Assembly: GCF_002939865.1 (NCBI RefSeq)
Contig: NZ_MDEE01000018.1
Span: forward strand, 31,534-95,533
DNA: 64,000 bases
Source: Xanthomonas dyei
GTDB taxonomy: Bacteria; Pseudomonadota; Gammaproteobacteria; Xanthomonadales; Xanthomonadaceae
Direction: 5' to 3'
Shown here one piece after another: positions 27,544-37,133 of the stretch (the stretch's first letter is position 1; each line of letters begins with the position of its first letter). Under the pieces are notes generated by a model. The model worked only from the letters and a program-made list of their open reading frames with translations. It did not search any database and was not told the origin of the DNA. Both the position numbers and the translations under genes were made by a program.

Positions 27544-29282
27544 CCCTTGCACCGCCCTGGCTGGTGGCCGCCGTTCTGGCGCTGCTGGTGGTCATCGGCT
27601 GGATCCGGCTGCTGCGCGCGCATGCACACCAGCCGCGTGCGCGGGGCAGGCTGTGGTGGTTGCTGGCCGCCCAGCCGATGCTCGCGGCCCTGCTCTATCC
27701 GGTGCTGCTGCCGCCACCGCAGGCCGGCACTGCCGGCGTGCTGCAGGTGGCCACGGCAGGCACCCGCGCGGCGCAGATCCGCGCGGGCGCGCAATGGGTT
27801 GCGCTGCCGGAGGCTCCGCGCCTGCCCGGGGTGGCGCGCGTGCCGGATCTGGCCACTGCGCTGCGTCGCAACCCCGGCACTGCCAGCGTGGTGGTGCATG
27901 GCGACGGCCTGCCCGCGCGCGACCGCGATGGCCTGGCAGGCGTGGCAGTGCAGGCCGCGCTGGGCCCGCCCGTGCGCGGGTTGGTCGCGGCCTGGGCGCC
28001 GGCGGCCGTGGCGCCGGGCCAGCTGGTCGCCATCACCGCGCAGGTGCAGGGCATGGCCAATGCGCAGGTGGATCTGCTCGACCCGTCCGGCCAACGCGTC
28101 GATCGCGCCCGCCCGGACGCACGTGGCCAGGTGCGCCTGCGCGGCCTGGCGAATGCACCAGGGCAGGTGCTGTTCGCGCTGCAGCTGCGCGATGCCGCCG
28201 GCGGCGACCAGGGCCGCCTCGACGTGCCGGTGCAGATCGCCGCCGTGGCGCCGGCCCGGGTGGCGCTGCTGGCCGGTGCGCCGCAGCCGGAGTTCAAGTA
28301 CCTGCGCCGCTGGGCCAGCGATGCGGGGCTGGCGGCGCGCAGCCAGGTCAGCGTCAGCGCCGGCCTGCAGCTCGGCGATGCGATCAGCCTGGACGCCGCC
28401 AGCCTGGACCGGCTGGACGTGCTGGTGCTGGACACCCGGCGCCTGCTGGCCATGCCCACACCGCAACGGCAAGCGGTGAGCGCAGCGATCGCCCGCGGCC
28501 TGGGCGTGCTGGTGCAGGCGGCCGAGCCGGCCGATGCCGCCACCCGCACCGCGCTGGGCGCGCTCGGGCTGGCAGTGACCGGCGGCGACGCCAGCACCGC
28601 CGTGACCCTGGCACCGGCCGGCACGCCTGGCGATGCGCGTGCACAGACCGCCCCGCCGCCGCTGCAACGCCGCAACCTGCAGCCGCAAGGCAGCGATGCG
28701 GTGATCGCCGCGCGCGCCAGCGACGGCACGGCCCTGGGCTGGTGGCGCAGCGTCGGCCGCGGGCGCATCGGTGTGAGCGTGGTCCAGGACAGTTACACGC
28801 TGGTGCTGGCCGGCCAGCGCGCAGTGCATGCGCAGCTCTGGGCGCAATTGCTCGGCGCGGTGGCGCGCCCGGCAGGTGCGCCACCGTCGGCGGTGCAGGA
28901 GGGTTGGTCGGGACAACGCATGACCGTGTGCGATCTGACCGCCGACGCCTCTGTGGGCGCGCCCGGTGGCAGCCGCCAGCCGCTGCTGGCCGAACGCACC
29001 GGCAACCCGGCGCACTGCGCCGGCTACTGGCCGGCAACCACCGGCTGGCATCGGCTGTACGGCGGGCCCAGCCCGCGCTGGATCTATGTGCGCGCGCCCG
29101 CCGACGCGCCGGCGCTGTACCGGCATCAACTCCGCGCGCACACGTTGGCGCTGGCTGCGGCTGGCGTCTCCACATCTGCAACAACGCACCCTGCGCCGCA
29201 GCCCGGACCGCGCTGGCCCTGGCTGCTGCTATGGCTGGCGGTGGCAACCGCCACGTGGTGGCTGGAACGCAGGCGCGGCTGA
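27540..29282 (+). CDS. Membrane protein of the MoxR cluster, glutamine-amidotransferase-like
   Basis: 580 aa. Two N-terminal transmembrane helices (about 7-24 and 38-58) and one at the C-terminus (about 558-575) leave a long periplasmic domain. It contains a carbohydrate- or Ig-like region (ITAQVQGMANAQVDLLD) and then a part with RLDVLVLDTRRLLAM and GLGVLVQAAEP, reminiscent of the class I glutamine-amidotransferase fold seen in such cluster proteins, though I see no catalytic Cys. It starts in ATGA overlap and is the last gene of the run. Confidence 0.68.
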   Translation: MTLAPPWLVAAVLALLVVIGWIRLLRAHAHQPRARGRLWWLLAAQPMLAALLYPVLLPPPQAGTAGVLQVATAGTRAAQIRAGAQWVALPEAPRLPGVARVPDLATALRRNPGTASVVVHGDGLPARDRDGLAGVAVQAALGPPVRGLVAAWAPAAVAPGQLVAITAQVQGMANAQVDLLDPSGQRVDRARPDARGQVRLRGLANAPGQVLFALQLRDAAGGDQGRLDVPVQIAAVAPARVALLAGAPQPEFKYLRRWASDAGLAARSQVSVSAGLQLGDAISLDAASLDRLDVLVLDTRRLLAMPTPQRQAVSAAIARGLGVLVQAAEPADAATRTALGALGLAVTGGDASTAVTLAPAGTPGDARAQTAPPPLQRRNLQPQGSDAVIAARASDGTALGWWRSVGRGRIGVSVVQDSYTLVLAGQRAVHAQLWAQLLGAVARPAGAPPSAVQEGWSGQRMTVCDLTADASVGAPGGSRQPLLAERTGNPAHCAGYWPATTGWHRLYGGPSPRWIYVRAPADAPALYRHQLRAHTLALAAAGVSTSATTHPAPQPGPRWPWLLLWLAVATATWWLERRRG

Positions 29283-29465
29283 GCGGCTGAGCGCCGGCAA
29301 GCGTGCGGCTGTGCGTACTGCACTGATCCGCGCTGTCGTTTCGGCGTCACTGCCGTCGTTTCATGGGCCCTGGCATCGCGCGCAGGCAATCATGAGCAGC
29401 CACAGCGGTAGGACATCCGTGCTGCGGCGATGCGGTGCCCTTGCCAACCATCCTTTGGGCCGCGC

Positions 29466-29903
29466 TTACTCGGCTTGCGCGTCGCCGTGCTGCGCGCGTC
29501 TTGCCAATGCCGCGCCCAACGCATCCAGGCCCTCGCGCGGGCGCAGCATCACCACCAATTCCACCAGCTTGCCGTCCGCATCGAAGCGCACCAGGTCGAT
29601 CCCGAACAGCGTGCTGTCGCCGACGCGTGCGGTGAACTCCAGCGCATGCCCGTCTTCGCCAGCGAAACTGCGCAGATACGCAAAGCTGTCGAAGGCACTG
29701 AACACCAGGCGCAGCACGTCGGTCACCGCCTGCCTGCCGCGTAGCGGCTCCAGCTGTGCAGGGGTGTGGTAAGTCACTTGCGCATCCAGCAGTGCCGGCA
29801 GCGCGTCCCAGTCGCGCGCCAGCACGATGCGGTGCCAGTGTTGCGCGGGCGCAGGCAGCGCGTGCGGGTTGGTGTGGGTGATGGACGGTGCTTCAGGGTG
29901 CAT
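29466..29903 (-). CDS. SnoaL-like/NTF2-fold protein
   Basis: 145 aa from MHPEAPSITHTNPH (29903). The NTF2-like alpha/beta cone is suggested by the spacing of WHRIVLARDWDALPALLDAQ, VTYHTP near residue 45, and the later FDADGKLVELVVMLRP. Such proteins bind or isomerise small hydrophobic molecules. An extension to 29999 is possible but reads through poorly conserved sequence. It lies just downstream of the succinate-semialdehyde-type dehydrogenase on the same strand, with which it may be co-transcribed. Confidence 0.78.
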   Translation of the reverse strand: MHPEAPSITHTNPHALPAPAQHWHRIVLARDWDALPALLDAQVTYHTPAQLEPLRGRQAVTDVLRLVFSAFDSFAYLRSFAGEDGHALEFTARVGDSTLFGIDLVRFDADGKLVELVVMLRPREGLDALGAALARRAQHGDAQAE

Positions 29904-29995
29904 GACAACGCTCCGCAATTGCAGTGCACGGCGGTCGCCGCCGTGCACGCGAGAAAGAAAGGCGCCAGGCCATGAGCTGCCAGGCGCCACTGACA

Positions 29996-31369
29996 TCAAC
30001 CGCCGGCGACAACCACCAGCTTGCGATTGACGAACTCCTTGATGCCGACATCGCCCAGCTCACGCCCGAAACCGGAGCGTTTGATGCCACCGAACGGAAG
30101 CTCGGGGCGCGAGGTGGTCGGGGTGTTGATGAACACCATGCCGGTCTCGATCTGCGCTGCCAGTGCGCGCGCGCGCGCGATATCGCCGGAGTAGATCGAC
30201 CCGCCCAGGCCGAACACCGAATCGTTGGCAAGTGCCGCAGCTGCCGCGTCGTCTTCGACCACGAACAACAGTGCCACCGGGCCAAAGAACTCTTCGTAGA
30301 AAGCCGGGTTCTGCGGCGTCACATCGGTCAGCACCGTCGGCGCGTAGAAAAATCCGGGCCGATCGATGCGCTGGCCGCCGGTCAGCACGGTAGCGCCGTG
30401 GGCGACGGCGGCGTCCACTTGTTTGCTCAGCCCTTCCAGCCCTTCGCGCGAGGCCAGCGGCCCCAGCAGGGTCTGCGCATCCAGCGGGTCGCCCACCGGC
30501 GCCGACTGCATGGCATTGACGAACGCATCGGTAAACGCCTGCGCGATGGAGGCGTGGACGATGAAACGCTTTGCACCGGTGCAGACCTGCCCCGCATTGC
30601 CCAGCCGCCCGAAGATGGCGCCTTCCACGGCCTTGGGCAGATCGGCATCGTCGAGCACCACGAAGACATCGCTGCCGCCCAGCTCCATCGTCGCCTTCTT
30701 CAGCATCTCGCCCGCACGCGCGGCCACCTTGCTGCCGGCGCCTTCCGAGCCGGTCAAGGCCACGCCCTGGATGCGGTCGTCGCCGATCAACTCGGCCACC
30801 TTGGCGGCGGAAATATACAGATTGCTCACCGCGCCGTGCGGCGCGCCTGCACGGCGCACCAGCGCTTCAAACAACGCTGCGCATTGCGGCACGATGCTGG
30901 CGTGCTTGTAGATGACCGGGTTGCCCACGGCGATCGCCGGCGCCACCACCCGCACCAACTGGTACAGCGGGAAATTCCACGGCTCCACCGCCAGCAGGAC
31001 GCCGATCGGGTGCAACTCCACCGTTGCCTGCCCCACATCGGTGTGCAGCGGCTGCGGCTTGAGCAAGTCCTCGCCCACGCGTGCGTAGTAGCGCGCGATG
31101 TCCGCGCATAGATCCGCTTCCATCAGCCCTTGCAGCAGCGGCTTGCCCATCTCTTCGGCCATGGTGCGCGCCAGCAGGTCGCGCTCGCTGGTGATCACCT
31201 CGGCCAGCGTGGCCAGGACCGCCAGACGTTGGCTGCGTTCCTGGCGACACCAACTGGAGCGGTACAGTGCGTCGGCCGCGGCCAGCGCGGTTTCCACCTG
31301 CGCATCGGTGTGCTCGGGAAAGACGCGAATCACTTGTTCGGTATAGGGGTTAAGCGTTCTGTACGTCAT
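29996..31369 (-). CDS. NAD(P) aldehyde dehydrogenase, succinate-semialdehyde type
   Basis: 457 aa, the short form typical of Sad/GabD-like enzymes. Oxidises semialdehydes to acids in the cytoplasm. The proximal motif EPWNFPLYQLVRVVAPAI, MELGGSD and the active-site NAGQVCTGAKR (Cys about 263) are intact; the C-terminal GGIKRSGFGRELGDVGIKEF is typical of the class. The ATG at 31369 has AAGGAT upstream. Neighbouring SDR and SnoaL genes suggest a catabolic set, but the substrate cannot be named. Confidence 0.9.
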   Translation of the reverse strand: MTYRTLNPYTEQVIRVFPEHTDAQVETALAAADALYRSSWCRQERSQRLAVLATLAEVITSERDLLARTMAEEMGKPLLQGLMEADLCADIARYYARVGEDLLKPQPLHTDVGQATVELHPIGVLLAVEPWNFPLYQLVRVVAPAIAVGNPVIYKHASIVPQCAALFEALVRRAGAPHGAVSNLYISAAKVAELIGDDRIQGVALTGSEGAGSKVAARAGEMLKKATMELGGSDVFVVLDDADLPKAVEGAIFGRLGNAGQVCTGAKRFIVHASIAQAFTDAFVNAMQSAPVGDPLDAQTLLGPLASREGLEGLSKQVDAAVAHGATVLTGGQRIDRPGFFYAPTVLTDVTPQNPAFYEEFFGPVALLFVVEDDAAAAALANDSVFGLGGSIYSGDIARARALAAQIETGMVFINTPTTSRPELPFGGIKRSGFGRELGDVGIKEFVNRKLVVVAGG

Positions 31370-31493
31370 GTCTGATCCTTACGCGGAGGGATGGAGCGGA
31401 AGACAGCCGGTAACAGCGACGCTGCAGCAACTGCGCTGCAGGCCGATGTGGAAGATTGAAAGACGGCGCTGGTGACAACTGCGCCTGGCGCGA

Positions 31494-32264
31494 TCAAGGG
31501 CGATAGCGTGCGGCGGGTTCGGCATGACTGAAGCCCTTGGCAAGGGTCATGCGGGCCTGCTCGAAGGCGTCCCAGTCGGCGGCATCGGGCAGTGGCGGGA
31601 TGGTCACCAGTTCCTTGCGGTCGAAGCCGACCAGCGCCGCATCCACCAGCGCGTCAACGTCCATCACATCCGGGACGCGGCTGATATCCATGCCGGCGCG
31701 GGTGTAGATCTCGGTCCGCGTGGCGGCCGGCAACACCGCTTGCAGCTGGATACCCCGGTTGCCCACTTCCACGTGCAGGCTCTGCGATAGTGCCAGCACA
31801 TACGCCTTGGTCGCGGCGTAGATGCCCGGCGAGTACTCCGGCAACAGCGCCAGTGCAGAAGCGATGTTGATAATCGCACCGTGACCGCGCTCGAGCATGC
31901 TCGGCAACGCGGCGCGTGCAAGCAAGGTGGGCACCAATGCATTGAGGCGCAGCAGCTGTTCGAGTGCGGCGGGGTCTGCATGCACCAGTCCGCCGCTGAG
32001 GCTGGCACCGGCGTTGTTGACCAGGATGTCGATCGGGCCGTCGCTGATGCGCTGGGTCACGCTGTGCAGCTGGGCCGCATCGGTCAGGTCGGCGGTGATC
32101 ACCTCGACGATGACCGCATGTTCGGCGCGCAGTTGCGCGGCGAGTGCGTCGAGCCTGTCGGTGGCGCGCGCCACCAGCACCAGATGGTGGCCGCGTGCCG
32201 CAAACCGGCGTGCGTAGACTGAACCGATGCCACTGGAGGCGCCGGTTACGAGTGTGGTTGTCAT
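31494..32264 (-). CDS. Short-chain dehydrogenase/reductase
   Basis: 256 aa, classical SDR. The nucleotide motif TGASSGIG is at residues 7-14, NNAG in the middle, and the catalytic Ser/Tyr/Lys as IASALALLPEYSPGIYAATKAY. It reduces or oxidises an unknown carbonyl compound with NAD(P)H. ATG at 32264 with AAGG upstream. The 74 extra residues opened by an upstream start are not family-like. Same strand as the aldehyde dehydrogenase but 124 bp away. Confidence 0.9.
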   Translation of the reverse strand: MTTTLVTGASSGIGSVYARRFAARGHHLVLVARATDRLDALAAQLRAEHAVIVEVITADLTDAAQLHSVTQRISDGPIDILVNNAGASLSGGLVHADPAALEQLLRLNALVPTLLARAALPSMLERGHGAIINIASALALLPEYSPGIYAATKAYVLALSQSLHVEVGNRGIQLQAVLPAATRTEIYTRAGMDISRVPDVMDVDALVDAALVGFDRKELVTIPPLPDAADWDAFEQARMTLAKGFSHAEPAARYRP

Positions 32265-32606
32265 GACAATGCCTTGGTTGCCGAGTGGCGGAGAGCGCTG
32301 CAGCAATGGCCGGATGCAATCGTGTTGACGGTCGCTGCTGGAGCGGCGAACAGTGCGTAATGCGCTGTCTTTAAACGGAGGTGGGCAACGTACGTATCGC
32401 ATGCCGATCCTGAGCGGCGTGCGCGACCAGATGGTGGGGCGCAGCCGCGTGGTTGGCAGCGCCGAGAGCCGCTGGCAACCGGTCACGCGCAGTCGTCAGC
32501 TGGTGCGGACGACGCGCCCAGAACAGGAGTATGCGAGTGGCACATGCCGCACCCAACACCGGCCGCGCCCGCCTGGCGGTGAGCACAGTCGTCTTGTCGG
32601 CTGCGT
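32265..32606. other. Gene-free stretch between SDR and YciI genes
   Basis: About 340 bases with promoter capacity for the SDR gene and a block at 32480-32606 that matches the inverse of 40941-41070; no credible protein is encoded. Confidence 0.55.
32480..32606 (+). repeat. Dispersed repeat, copy X
   Basis: Shares with the complement of 40941-41070 the blocks gcagtcgtcag, ggtgcgga, acatgccgcac, ccgcg and gcctggcgg in the same order and near-equal spacing. Neither copy encodes a recognisable protein. Confidence 0.7.
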
Positions 32607-32903
32607 TTAGTCGCGTGACTTCAGATGCAGCATCGGGTAATGCTCGTAGTGACCGGCACCGTTGCGCACGATCGGGTCCTGCGCAGTGAAGTGCTCGATC
32701 TGCTGATCGTCGGCGATGCGGTACAGCGACACGCCATATCCACCAGCCGGGTCCATCACCGGCCCATGCGCCACGATGATGCCCTCGGCCAGCAAGCTAT
32801 CCAGAAACAGGCCATGCTGCGTCATCCAGCTCTTTTCGTCCGCGCTCATGGTCTGCAGAAACTCTGCGCGTGGCGGCATGTACTTGCAAAGATAATATTT
32901 CAC
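32607..32903 (-). CDS. YciI-like protein
   Basis: 98 aa. YCII-domain proteins are small ferredoxin-like enzymes or binding proteins with a His/Asp pair. Here KSWMTQHGLFLDSLLAEGIIVAHGPVMD carries the family pattern and YGVSLYRIADDQQIEHFTAQ the second strand pair. The start is a GTG at 32903 with AGGA about seven bases upstream. It lies 45 bp after the next SDR gene, so probably in one transcript with it. Exact activity unknown. Confidence 0.85.
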   Translation of the reverse strand: MKYYLCKYMPPRAEFLQTMSADEKSWMTQHGLFLDSLLAEGIIVAHGPVMDPAGGYGVSLYRIADDQQIEHFTAQDPIVRNGAGHYEHYPMLHLKSRD

Positions 32904-32948
32904 TGCGGTGTCCTAGATCGAAGGTGGTGATACGCAAGGCCTCGCCGC

Positions 32949-33755
32949 TTACGCGGCGCCGGCAACGCTCTTGAGAATGGAGCTTTCAAACATCTTTGGC
33001 GCATAGCTCTGCAGGAACAGGAACATGCCTGTCATCTTGCCGACCGGGTTGCTGAACTTGGGTTGCGTGGCATCCACCAGCTCGGAGATTTTCTTGACCA
33101 CCGCATCGGGCTGCTCCGCCTCGTCCAGGCCCTTCTGCGTGGCCGCCTGTGCCTTGCGACGATACGCATCGTAGGCGGCAATGCCGCCGCTGGCCGCCGC
33201 CACTGCGTTCTTGCCCAGGTTGGTCTTGAACCACACCGGCTCCACCATCGCCACCTGGATGTTGAAGGCGTTGAGCTCGAACCGCAGCGATTTGAAATAG
33301 CCTTCCACCGCATGCTTGGAAGCGGCGTAGAACGCCAGGTTCGGCGGGCCGATCAACGCGACGATGGAGCTGACGGTAATGATCTTGCCCGAGCGCTGCT
33401 CGCGCAGGTACGGCAGCAACGCATTGGTCACTTTCACCGTGCCCCAGAAATTGGTCTCGAACTGCTGGCGTGCCGCATCCAGCGGAGTTTCTTCGGCCAG
33501 GCCGGTGAGCATGTAGCCGGCGTTGTTGACCAGCACATCCAGCTTCTTGATCGAGCGGAACAACTCGCGCGGAAATTCCTCGATGGAGGCGTCGTCGTCG
33601 ATGTCCAGGCGCAGCAACTTGAACGGCACCTTGGAAGCATGCCGCTCAGGATCGCGACTGGTGCCGACAACGGTGTGGCCCTGCTTGTGCAACATCGTGG
33701 CCAGCATCAAACCAAATCCGGACGAGGCGCCGGTGACCAGAATTGTCTTCTTCAT
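32949..33755 (-). CDS. Short-chain dehydrogenase/reductase
   Basis: 268 aa. NAD(P)-binding TGASSGFG near the N-terminus (MKKTILVTGASS), NNAGYML, and the active-site Ser then YAASKHAVEGYF, so catalytically complete. The fold and the length suggest a ketoreductase-like enzyme. Start ATG 33755 with GGAGAGAG upstream; an earlier ATG at 33806 is less likely. It precedes the YciI gene and follows the crotonase-like gene on the same strand. Confidence 0.9.
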   Translation of the reverse strand: MKKTILVTGASSGFGLMLATMLHKQGHTVVGTSRDPERHASKVPFKLLRLDIDDDASIEEFPRELFRSIKKLDVLVNNAGYMLTGLAEETPLDAARQQFETNFWGTVKVTNALLPYLREQRSGKIITVSSIVALIGPPNLAFYAASKHAVEGYFKSLRFELNAFNIQVAMVEPVWFKTNLGKNAVAAASGGIAAYDAYRRKAQAATQKGLDEAEQPDAVVKKISELVDATQPKFSNPVGKMTGMFLFLQSYAPKMFESSILKSVAGAA

Positions 33756-33862
33756 TGCTCTCTCTCCGAACCCTAAGTCATGGTGATGAAAAAAGTGGGA
33801 TCGCAACGGCGTGGTTCGACGCGGCTTTCAGGCAGTAGCCACGGCCGCTGCACAACGGTGCG

Positions 33863-34831
33863 TTACTTGTTTGTGCCGTCCTGCAACCGGCGGTTGCCTT
33901 CGCCGATGTAGTAGCCCATCCGGCTTTCCACGGTGGCCGGGCCGGCCTCCTGGATGAGCTTTCCGAATACCGGCATGCGCGCGCTCAGGCCCGGCCAGGA
34001 CAACGAGCCGAAAAACGCATGATTGGCCGCCAGACGTTCTGCTTCCGTCGGCAAGGCGATCGCATCGATGTGGCGCTTGGTTTCCACCAGTGCGGTCTTG
34101 TCGAAACTGGCGATGCGCGCGGCAAGTGTGCTGACGAACGGCTGCAGCGCCGCAGCAGGCAATGCGCGGGTCACCCAGCCGAACCGCTCAGCGGTTGCGG
34201 CGTCGTAGTCATCGCTGCTCAGGAACACTTCCAGCGTCCTGTCGCGTCCTGCCAGCCGCACCAGATGGTCGGGGCCACCGCCGCCGGGGAACAGACCCAA
34301 TCCCACTTCCGGCTGGTCGAACACCGCATCGGTGCTGGCGTAGCGCAGATCCATCGCCAGGGTGAGTTCGTTACCACCACCCTGGGTGCGCCCGTCGATC
34401 TGGGCGATGCTGATGAACGGCGCCTTTTGCAGATTGGAGATCAGCTCGACCCATAACGGCTTGGACGCGGCGCCGGTCTGGCTGGCAAAGCCGGCGAACT
34501 GGCTGGTGTCGAAGTGATTGATAAAAAAGCCCGGCGTGGTGCTCTTGAAGATCACCACCTTGACCTGTGCGTCCGCGCTCAACGTGGTCACCAGCGCATT
34601 CAATTCCACCAGCGTGCGCGGCTCGATCAGATTCAGCGGCGGATTGACATAAGCCACTTCGCGGATGGCAGGCGAGATCTGCCGCACTTGCCACAGCGGC
34701 ATCACCGCCTGGCTGGCGGCCGGGTGATGCGTAGTGGCCGCTGGCGCGCCCGGCAGCCCGGCCGCACTGGCCATTGCAACGCTGCCAAGGGTTGCGGCAG
34801 ACAACACGATCATGCGTTTGAACAGATGCAC
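33863..34831 (-). CDS. Enoyl-CoA hydratase/isomerase-like protein with export signal
   Basis: 322 aa from a GTG at 34831 with AGGA upstream. The N-terminus MHLFKRMIVLSAATLGSVA ends at ASAAG, a Sec signal, although crotonases are normally cytoplasmic. The crotonase core is intact: GRTQGGGNELTLAMDLRYAS holds the oxyanion Gly and the first Glu, and DQPEVGLGLFPGGGGPDHL the second Glu. Either the mature protein works on a non-CoA substrate in the periplasm, or the leader is not cleaved. It lies divergent from the AraC gene. Confidence 0.82.
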   Translation of the reverse strand: MHLFKRMIVLSAATLGSVAMASAAGLPGAPAATTHHPAASQAVMPLWQVRQISPAIREVAYVNPPLNLIEPRTLVELNALVTTLSADAQVKVVIFKSTTPGFFINHFDTSQFAGFASQTGAASKPLWVELISNLQKAPFISIAQIDGRTQGGGNELTLAMDLRYASTDAVFDQPEVGLGLFPGGGGPDHLVRLAGRDRTLEVFLSSDDYDAATAERFGWVTRALPAAALQPFVSTLAARIASFDKTALVETKRHIDAIALPTEAERLAANHAFFGSLSWPGLSARMPVFGKLIQEAGPATVESRMGYYIGEGNRRLQDGTNK

Positions 34832-35050
34832 GTGGATTCCTGAAAGTGACGTGGAGCGTTGCGTGATGGAGGGATAGTCAGGCCTGGCAGCGGAGTAAGC
34901 GGCGCTACCGGGGCGCACTATGCGCGGCAATCGGCGCCAACGCTCTAGCCAATCACGCCAAGCATCATGCCGATCGCGCCAACCTGTCGAGATCGGTTTT
35001 CGATGTGTTTTTCTGTTGCTTACGCTGCCTGCGACACCTAAGCTTTTTTG

Positions 35051-36109
35051 ATGATTCCTCAAAAAACCTCACTATCCGCACGCCCCGGCTCGATCCTCGA
35101 TTACGCGATCTGGCCAGGTTGGAGATTGCTGATGCAGGACGCGGGCCTGGCCACTGCGCCAGTCCTACGACGTGCGCAATTGCCGGGCGATCTGTTTTCG
35201 CGCGACAACGTGCGCCTGACTCCGGCGATGTTTTTCGACCTCTGGCTTGCCATCGAAGCCGAAGCGCGCTCCATCGATGCGCAACTTCCCGCGCCGCTGC
35301 GCATCGCGCGGGTGATGACCAGCGACTGGTTCGACCCGGAGCTGTTTGCCGCGTTATGCAGCGCCAATCTGGGTAACGCGCTCGATCGCATCGGCAGCTT
35401 CGTCAAACTCATCGCACCGATGGTGATCGGCGTGGAGCGCGGCAAGACGCAGGCCAATGTCACCATCGGCTTTCTGGACCAGACCAAGCCGCCACCCAAT
35501 GTCTTTTTGGCCTTCAAACTGGTGTTTTTCGTGCAATTGGCACGCCTTGCCACGCGCACGCCGGTGGTGCCGCTGCAGGTGGGCTGGCCGCTATCCGACG
35601 ACGACAGCGAGGCCGACAGAGCGTTGTATGCGGAATTTTTCGGCAGGCCGGTGAAGGTCACGGCTGCACCGCTGCTGGTGTTTTCGATGGCCGATATCGA
35701 GCGCCCGTTTCTCACCGAGAACCATAAACTCTGGGAGTTTTTCGAACCGTCGTTGCGTCAGCGCTTGGCCGATCTTGATCGCACCGCCAGCATGGTCGAA
35801 CGCGTCAGGAGCGCTCTGCTCGAAGCCCTGCCCGCAGGCGAAGTGGCGATGCAGGCGGTGAGCAAGCGCCTGGGAGTGAGCAGCCGCACATTGCAGCGCC
35901 GCCTGCATGAGGAAGGCACCACGTTTCAACACACGCTGGACAAGGTGCGCGCGGCGCTGGCCGAGCATTATCTGCGCAAGACCATGATGTCCAGCGCAGA
36001 GATCGCCTTGCTGCTCGGGTTTGAAGACACCAACTCGTTCGTGCGCGCCTTCCGGCTCTGGACCGGCAAGACGCCGCAGGCGGTTCGCCGCGATCCACCG
36101 CAGGAATGA
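35051..36109 (+). CDS. AraC family regulator
   Basis: 352 aa. The N-terminal part (YAIWPGWRLLMQDAGL through the middle) resembles the arabinose-binding-type domain of OruR/ArgR-like regulators; the C-terminal double HTH is clear in VSKRLGVSSRTLQRRLHEEG and LLLGFEDTNSFVRAFRLWTG. A TTG at 35048 would add one residue. It is divergent from the crotonase-like gene, with about 220 bp between, and is the likely activator of the 31.5-34.8 kb genes. Confidence 0.88.
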   Translation: MIPQKTSLSARPGSILDYAIWPGWRLLMQDAGLATAPVLRRAQLPGDLFSRDNVRLTPAMFFDLWLAIEAEARSIDAQLPAPLRIARVMTSDWFDPELFAALCSANLGNALDRIGSFVKLIAPMVIGVERGKTQANVTIGFLDQTKPPPNVFLAFKLVFFVQLARLATRTPVVPLQVGWPLSDDDSEADRALYAEFFGRPVKVTAAPLLVFSMADIERPFLTENHKLWEFFEPSLRQRLADLDRTASMVERVRSALLEALPAGEVAMQAVSKRLGVSSRTLQRRLHEEGTTFQHTLDKVRAALAEHYLRKTMMSSAEIALLLGFEDTNSFVRAFRLWTGKTPQAVRRDPPQE

Positions 36110-36286
36110 ATTGAAACGATGGCACCGCGTGCGACCTTGCGCGCGGTGCAATGCGGCCTTGACGACAACACGATAGTTGCCAACGGCAGCGCGACAGGTT
36201 CGCCGATGCGATGACTGTCGCTGCTGGCGTGGATGCGGTCATTGCCAGCCACTGCACGACCGGCGCGCATCAAGCGCCAACGCGCT

Positions 36287-36922
36287 CTAATCCCGACGCC
36301 ACACCCGGCAGCAGTTGTTGGCCGGCATTTCCAGATCGTCCACCAGCTGCAGGCCCACCTGCGCCGCCAACGCGTCCACGTCGGCGGCATCGCGAATACC
36401 CGATGCCGCATCGCGCGCGCGCAACATCGCATCGAAGTCGCGATTGCTGTCGCTGGTGAACTGACCATCGCGATTGAACGGCCCATACACCACCAGCACT
36501 GCCTGCGGTGCCATCACCGCAGGCAAGCCCGCAAACAAGGCCTGCACCTGCGGCCAACCCATGATGTGCAAGGTATTGGCGCTGTAGATCGCATCGAAAC
36601 CACGCTCACCATCGGGCAGTGCGGGCAAGGCCGGCAGTGGCGCCAGACCAGGCGTGGGCGTCAGCACCGCCTGCATGGCGATCGGCGGCGGCGTGTTGGG
36701 CAGCGCGGCCTCATCCAGCCATTGCCGCATGCCCGGCAGATGATCGGCGTGATCGCTGGCCTGCCACAGCAACCACGGCATCGCTGCAGCGAAATGCACC
36801 GCATGCTGGCCGGTGCCCGCGCCGATTTCCAGCACGTGATGCCGGTCGGCAAAGTGCATGCGCAGCACCTCCAGGATCGGGGCGCGGTTGCGTGCAGAGG
36901 CGGACGAAAATGGCTTTGGCAT
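36287..36922 (-). CDS. DUF938 SAM-dependent methyltransferase
   Basis: 211 aa. SAM-binding motif I is HVLEIGAGTGQHAVHFA (residues about 29-45), with the acidic residue after strand 2 in LLWQASDHADHL. DUF938 proteins are methyltransferases of unknown substrate. ATG at 36922 has AGGA upstream; an extension to 36958 (MMDNQTV) has none as good. It stands alone. Confidence 0.85.
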   Translation of the reverse strand: MPKPFSSASARNRAPILEVLRMHFADRHHVLEIGAGTGQHAVHFAAAMPWLLWQASDHADHLPGMRQWLDEAALPNTPPPIAMQAVLTPTPGLAPLPALPALPDGERGFDAIYSANTLHIMGWPQVQALFAGLPAVMAPQAVLVVYGPFNRDGQFTSDSNRDFDAMLRARDAASGIRDAADVDALAAQVGLQLVDDLEMPANNCCRVWRRD

Positions 36923-37133
36923 CAAAAATATCCTGGTGACTGTTTGGTTATCCATCAAAATTGAAGTTGCTGCCGCCAGATGAGCGAAGCGACAACGACG
37001 AACGCCTGGAACAGCAGATCACGAAGGTGTGTCCAGAAGAACGAGGGAGCTGCGCAATGCCAAGTGCGGATGATCAGTATCTTCCCCCGCGACACGCACT
37101 TCCGCTGTCGACGCCATCTGTTGAGAATTGACC

